NCBI GenBank assembly: GCA_946480785.1 | Contig: CAMLLD010000075.1 | Location: forward strand, 1 to 32,241 | Reading direction: 5' to 3' | From: an uncultured Blastocatellia bacterium | GTDB lineage: Bacteria; Acidobacteriota; Blastocatellia; Pyrinomonadales; Pyrinomonadaceae | Length of the DNA stretch: 32,241 nucleotides | Shown here: positions 30,929 through 32,241 of the stretch, one piece after another | How the letters are laid out: each line of letters opens with the position of its first letter | Position numbering within the stretch: position 1 is the stretch's first letter | Position numbers and translations under genes: made by a program | Notes under the pieces: generated by a model | The model's input: only the letters and a program-made list of their open reading frames with translations | What the model was told of the DNA's origin: nothing | Database searches by the model: none

Positions 30929-31573
30929 CTACGCGGCGAGCTGTTCGGAGATCCAATCGGTGATGGCGCGTTTCAGATCGTCGAGACGATTGTCGAAGAA
31001 ATGGCCCGCGCCGGGAATGACGACGAGGCGAACCTCAGTGTTCTTCTCCAGCTCCGCGGCCATTTGTTTGACCTGTTCGATATTCCCGAATTCGTCGAGT
31101 TCGCCGTGGACCAGCAGCAGCGGCTTGCGGCACGCCTGAAGAAACTCGAAGTTGTAATTCTTGAGCGGCGTGCCGATCCCAATCAGATAATTGACGCGCG
31201 GGTCCGCAATTCCGACTTCCAAACCAAAACGCGCGCCGAAAGAAAAACCGCAAAGCGTGATGCTCAGGTCGGGGTATTTAGCCGCGAGGTAATCGAGCGC
31301 GGTGCGCACGTCGGCGCGTTCGCCGCGTCCTTCATCGTGTTGGCCCGTGCTTTGTCCGACGCCGCGGAAATTGAAGCGCAGAGTGATTAGGCCGGCATCG
31401 TTCAACGCCGCCGCCGCACGAAAGACCACTTTGTTATGCATCGTGCCGCCACCGAGAGGGTGAGGGTGCAGCACGAGGGCCACGCCTTTAGCTGGCCCGG
31501 TTCGAGGTTCCTTCAGGATTGCTTCTAACTGCCCGTGCTCGGCCGGAATGAACAGATTGCCGCTGGGGTACAT
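30929..31573 (-). CDS. Alpha/beta hydrolase
   Basis: This encodes a 214-residue cytoplasmic protein. The nucleophile elbow GFSFGA holds S111. The acid is probably the Asp in HGELDEFGN and the histidine lies in PGAGHFFDN. The early motif VLHPHPLGGGTMHNKVV, followed by FNFRGVGQSTG, marks the group of small hydrolases similar to E. coli YfhR/CocE-like and to predicted alpha/beta hydrolases of the DUF-type 'HPHPxxGG' set. The substrate is unknown. The ATG at 31573 lacks a ribosome site; the repeat at 31585 begins 11 nt upstream. The gene lies 9 nt from the thioesterase gene and is probably transcribed with it. Confidence 0.9.
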   Translation of the reverse strand: MYPSGNLFIPAEHGQLEAILKEPRTGPAKGVALVLHPHPLGGGTMHNKVVFRAAAALNDAGLITLRFNFRGVGQSTGQHDEGRGERADVRTALDYLAAKYPDLSITLCGFSFGARFGLEVGIADPRVNYLIGIGTPLKNYNFEFLQACRKPLLLVHGELDEFGNIEQVKQMAAELEKNTEVRLVVIPGAGHFFDNRLDDLKRAITDWISEQLAA

Positions 31574-31584
31574 GAACTTAAATC

Positions 31585-31686
31585 GACAGGATTACAGAAT
31601 TCACAGGAAGGTAGTAGAACTCAAAACCACTGACCACGCGCTCAACGTTGTTCTCTACCTATCCTGTTAACTCTGTTCATCCTGTC
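31585..31686. repeat. Imperfect inverted repeat (GACAGGAT type) between genes
   Basis: The left arm at 31585-31613 (GACAGGATTACAGAATTCAC and onward) is an imperfect reverse complement of the right arm at 31656-31686, with a 42-nt loop between them. The right arm reaches the stop codon of the histone-like gene (31688-31686), and the left arm ends 11 nt from the hydrolase start. It resembles dispersed CACAGGATTAACAGGAT-type repeats that I associate with acidobacteria and related phyla. Confidence 0.7.
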
Positions 31687-32114
31687 TACTCTTCGCCGAG
31701 GCCGGCGTTGTCTTCACCGCCGCCACTGACGCCGCCACCACCCGCCATCTCTTCACCAGAACTTTCACTCTCCATCTCGGTGGCGAGCTCCGGAGCTGAG
31801 ATCGCTTTGGACGCTCTCTTCTTCGAGCCCTTCTTCGAGCTCTTTTTGGAGCCTCCGCGGCGACCTTTACCGGCTGATTTCTTTCCGGCTTTCTTCGTAC
31901 TCTTTGCAGCTTTCTTAGTCCCGCGCGCGCCGCCTTTCTTTCCAGCCTTCTTGCCGGCCTTCTTACCAGCTTTCTTCCCGGCTTTCTTTGCACCCTTCTT
32001 CGACGACTTCTTCCCTGGTGGACGGCCCCGCCGCTTGCCGGCGCTCTTCTTGGTCCCCTTGCCGCCGCCTTTGCGCGCACCTTTAGACTTCTTCGATCCC
32101 TTTCTAGCTGCCAT
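31686..32114 (-). CDS. Lysine-rich histone H1-like protein with acidic tail
   Basis: This encodes a 142-residue protein. The ATG at 32114 has AGGAG eight bases upstream. Residues 1-105 are almost only Lys, Gly, Ala, Ser and Arg, with tandem AGKK units (KKAGKKAGKKAGKKAGKK) like bacterial histone H1 homologues such as Hc1/HctB or AlgP tails. RGRPPGK resembles an AT-hook. Residues of about 110-142 are acidic and glycine-rich (TEMESESSGEEMAGGGG), an odd pairing with the basic body. It probably binds DNA without strong sequence preference and may compact or organise the chromosome. The repetitive code makes overlapping frames look open on both strands, but only this one has a good start. It is a separate transcript from the downstream hydrolase, as the repeat lies between. 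Confidence 0.8.
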   Translation of the reverse strand: MAARKGSKKSKGARKGGGKGTKKSAGKRRGRPPGKKSSKKGAKKAGKKAGKKAGKKAGKKGGARGTKKAAKSTKKAGKKSAGKGRRGGSKKSSKKGSKKRASKAISAPELATEMESESSGEEMAGGGGVSGGGEDNAGLGEE

Positions 32115-32241
32115 CTCCTTTGCTCCTTTTGTTGTTGGTCTGGGTTTGGGCCCTCACCGTAGCAAAATAATTTGAGACTGTCACGATGTTTTCCACGTGT
32201 TGCTGGTGAGATGTTAACTAACGATCGGATCTATAGACATG
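32115..32241. other. Upstream region of the histone-like gene
   Basis: About 127 bases at the window edge, with no gene visible. It should carry the promoter of the minus-strand histone-like gene. I see no convincing hexamer pair or operator. Confidence 0.3.

Noticed and set aside
31900..32000. CRISPR-like or minisatellite repeats
   Set aside because: The periodic 12-nt pattern is the coding of AGKK units within the histone-like gene, with no spacers.
31648..32175. Pro/Phe/Leu-rich plus-strand frame over the histone-like gene
   Set aside because: Low-complexity mirror of the lysine repeats; no ribosome site. The minus frame has a strong one.

Overview
The window looks like chromosomal DNA of a soil-type Acidobacteriota, most likely a Blastocatellia/Pyrinomonas-type lineage. 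This is an inference from gene content, not from a marker gene. The supporting signs are high G+C with clean Shine-Dalgarno starts, an orphan ADOP-type MacB/FtsX permease, M1-family peptidases (one with an N-terminal carboxypeptidase-regulatory-like domain), a DUF4112 membrane protein, a bactofilin, a lysine-rich histone H1-like protein, many exported proteins of unknown role, and intergenic inverted repeats of a kind I associate with this phylum. I recognise 25 protein genes and one tRNA. There is no phage, transposase, CRISPR array or obvious defence island.

Layout. 1-3.6 kb: two exported minus-strand proteins, one unknown and one HEAT-like, divergent from an AraC regulator (3649-4470). 4.5-7.6 kb: a tightly coupled minus-strand operon encoding a Tat-exported DJ-1/PfpI protein, a tandem-YHS/LolA-like protein and a PQQ-type beta-propeller. 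7.8-10.0 kb: a large secreted protein. 10.4-12.8 kb: an ADOP permease. 13.0-13.6 kb: a small secreted protein. 13.7 kb: tRNA-Ser(UGA). 14.0-18.5 kb: nadE, then a large M1 metallopeptidase. 18.5-20.3 kb: ttcA, with an uncharacterised cysteine-containing gene translationally coupled to it. 20.5-25.6 kb: a plus-strand run of bactofilin, HEAT-repeat/cyclophilin fusion, M1-like protein lacking its catalytic glutamate, and DUF4112 membrane protein; the last three overlap by 4 nt each. 25.6-28.3 kb: minus-strand SDR/reductase, PerR-type regulator, 2-Cys peroxiredoxin and TlpA-like thioredoxin. 28.4-30.5 kb: 5'-nucleotidase-like metallophosphatase and TPR protein. 30.5-32.1 kb: acyl-CoA thioesterase, alpha/beta hydrolase and histone-like protein on the minus strand.

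How the genes work together. The clearest functional unit is the peroxide-response block: a Fur-family protein with all five PerR metal ligands, a PerR-box-like palindrome just before it, and a peroxiredoxin plus a thiol-disulfide protein directly downstream. The plus-strand block from bactofilin to DUF4112 looks like an envelope/periplasm unit combining protein folding (cyclophilin), a probably non-catalytic zinc-binding M1 fold and a membrane protein. Most of the rest is housekeeping (NAD synthesis, tRNA thiolation, tRNA-Ser) mixed with lineage-specific exported proteins.

I did not find a convincing complete new system. The best leads are the M1 pseudo-peptidase in the cyclophilin operon, the unknown protein fused translationally to ttcA, the DJ-1/tandem-YHS/propeller operon, and three different large inverted repeats placed between genes. 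All calls are from reading the sequence; no database search was run.
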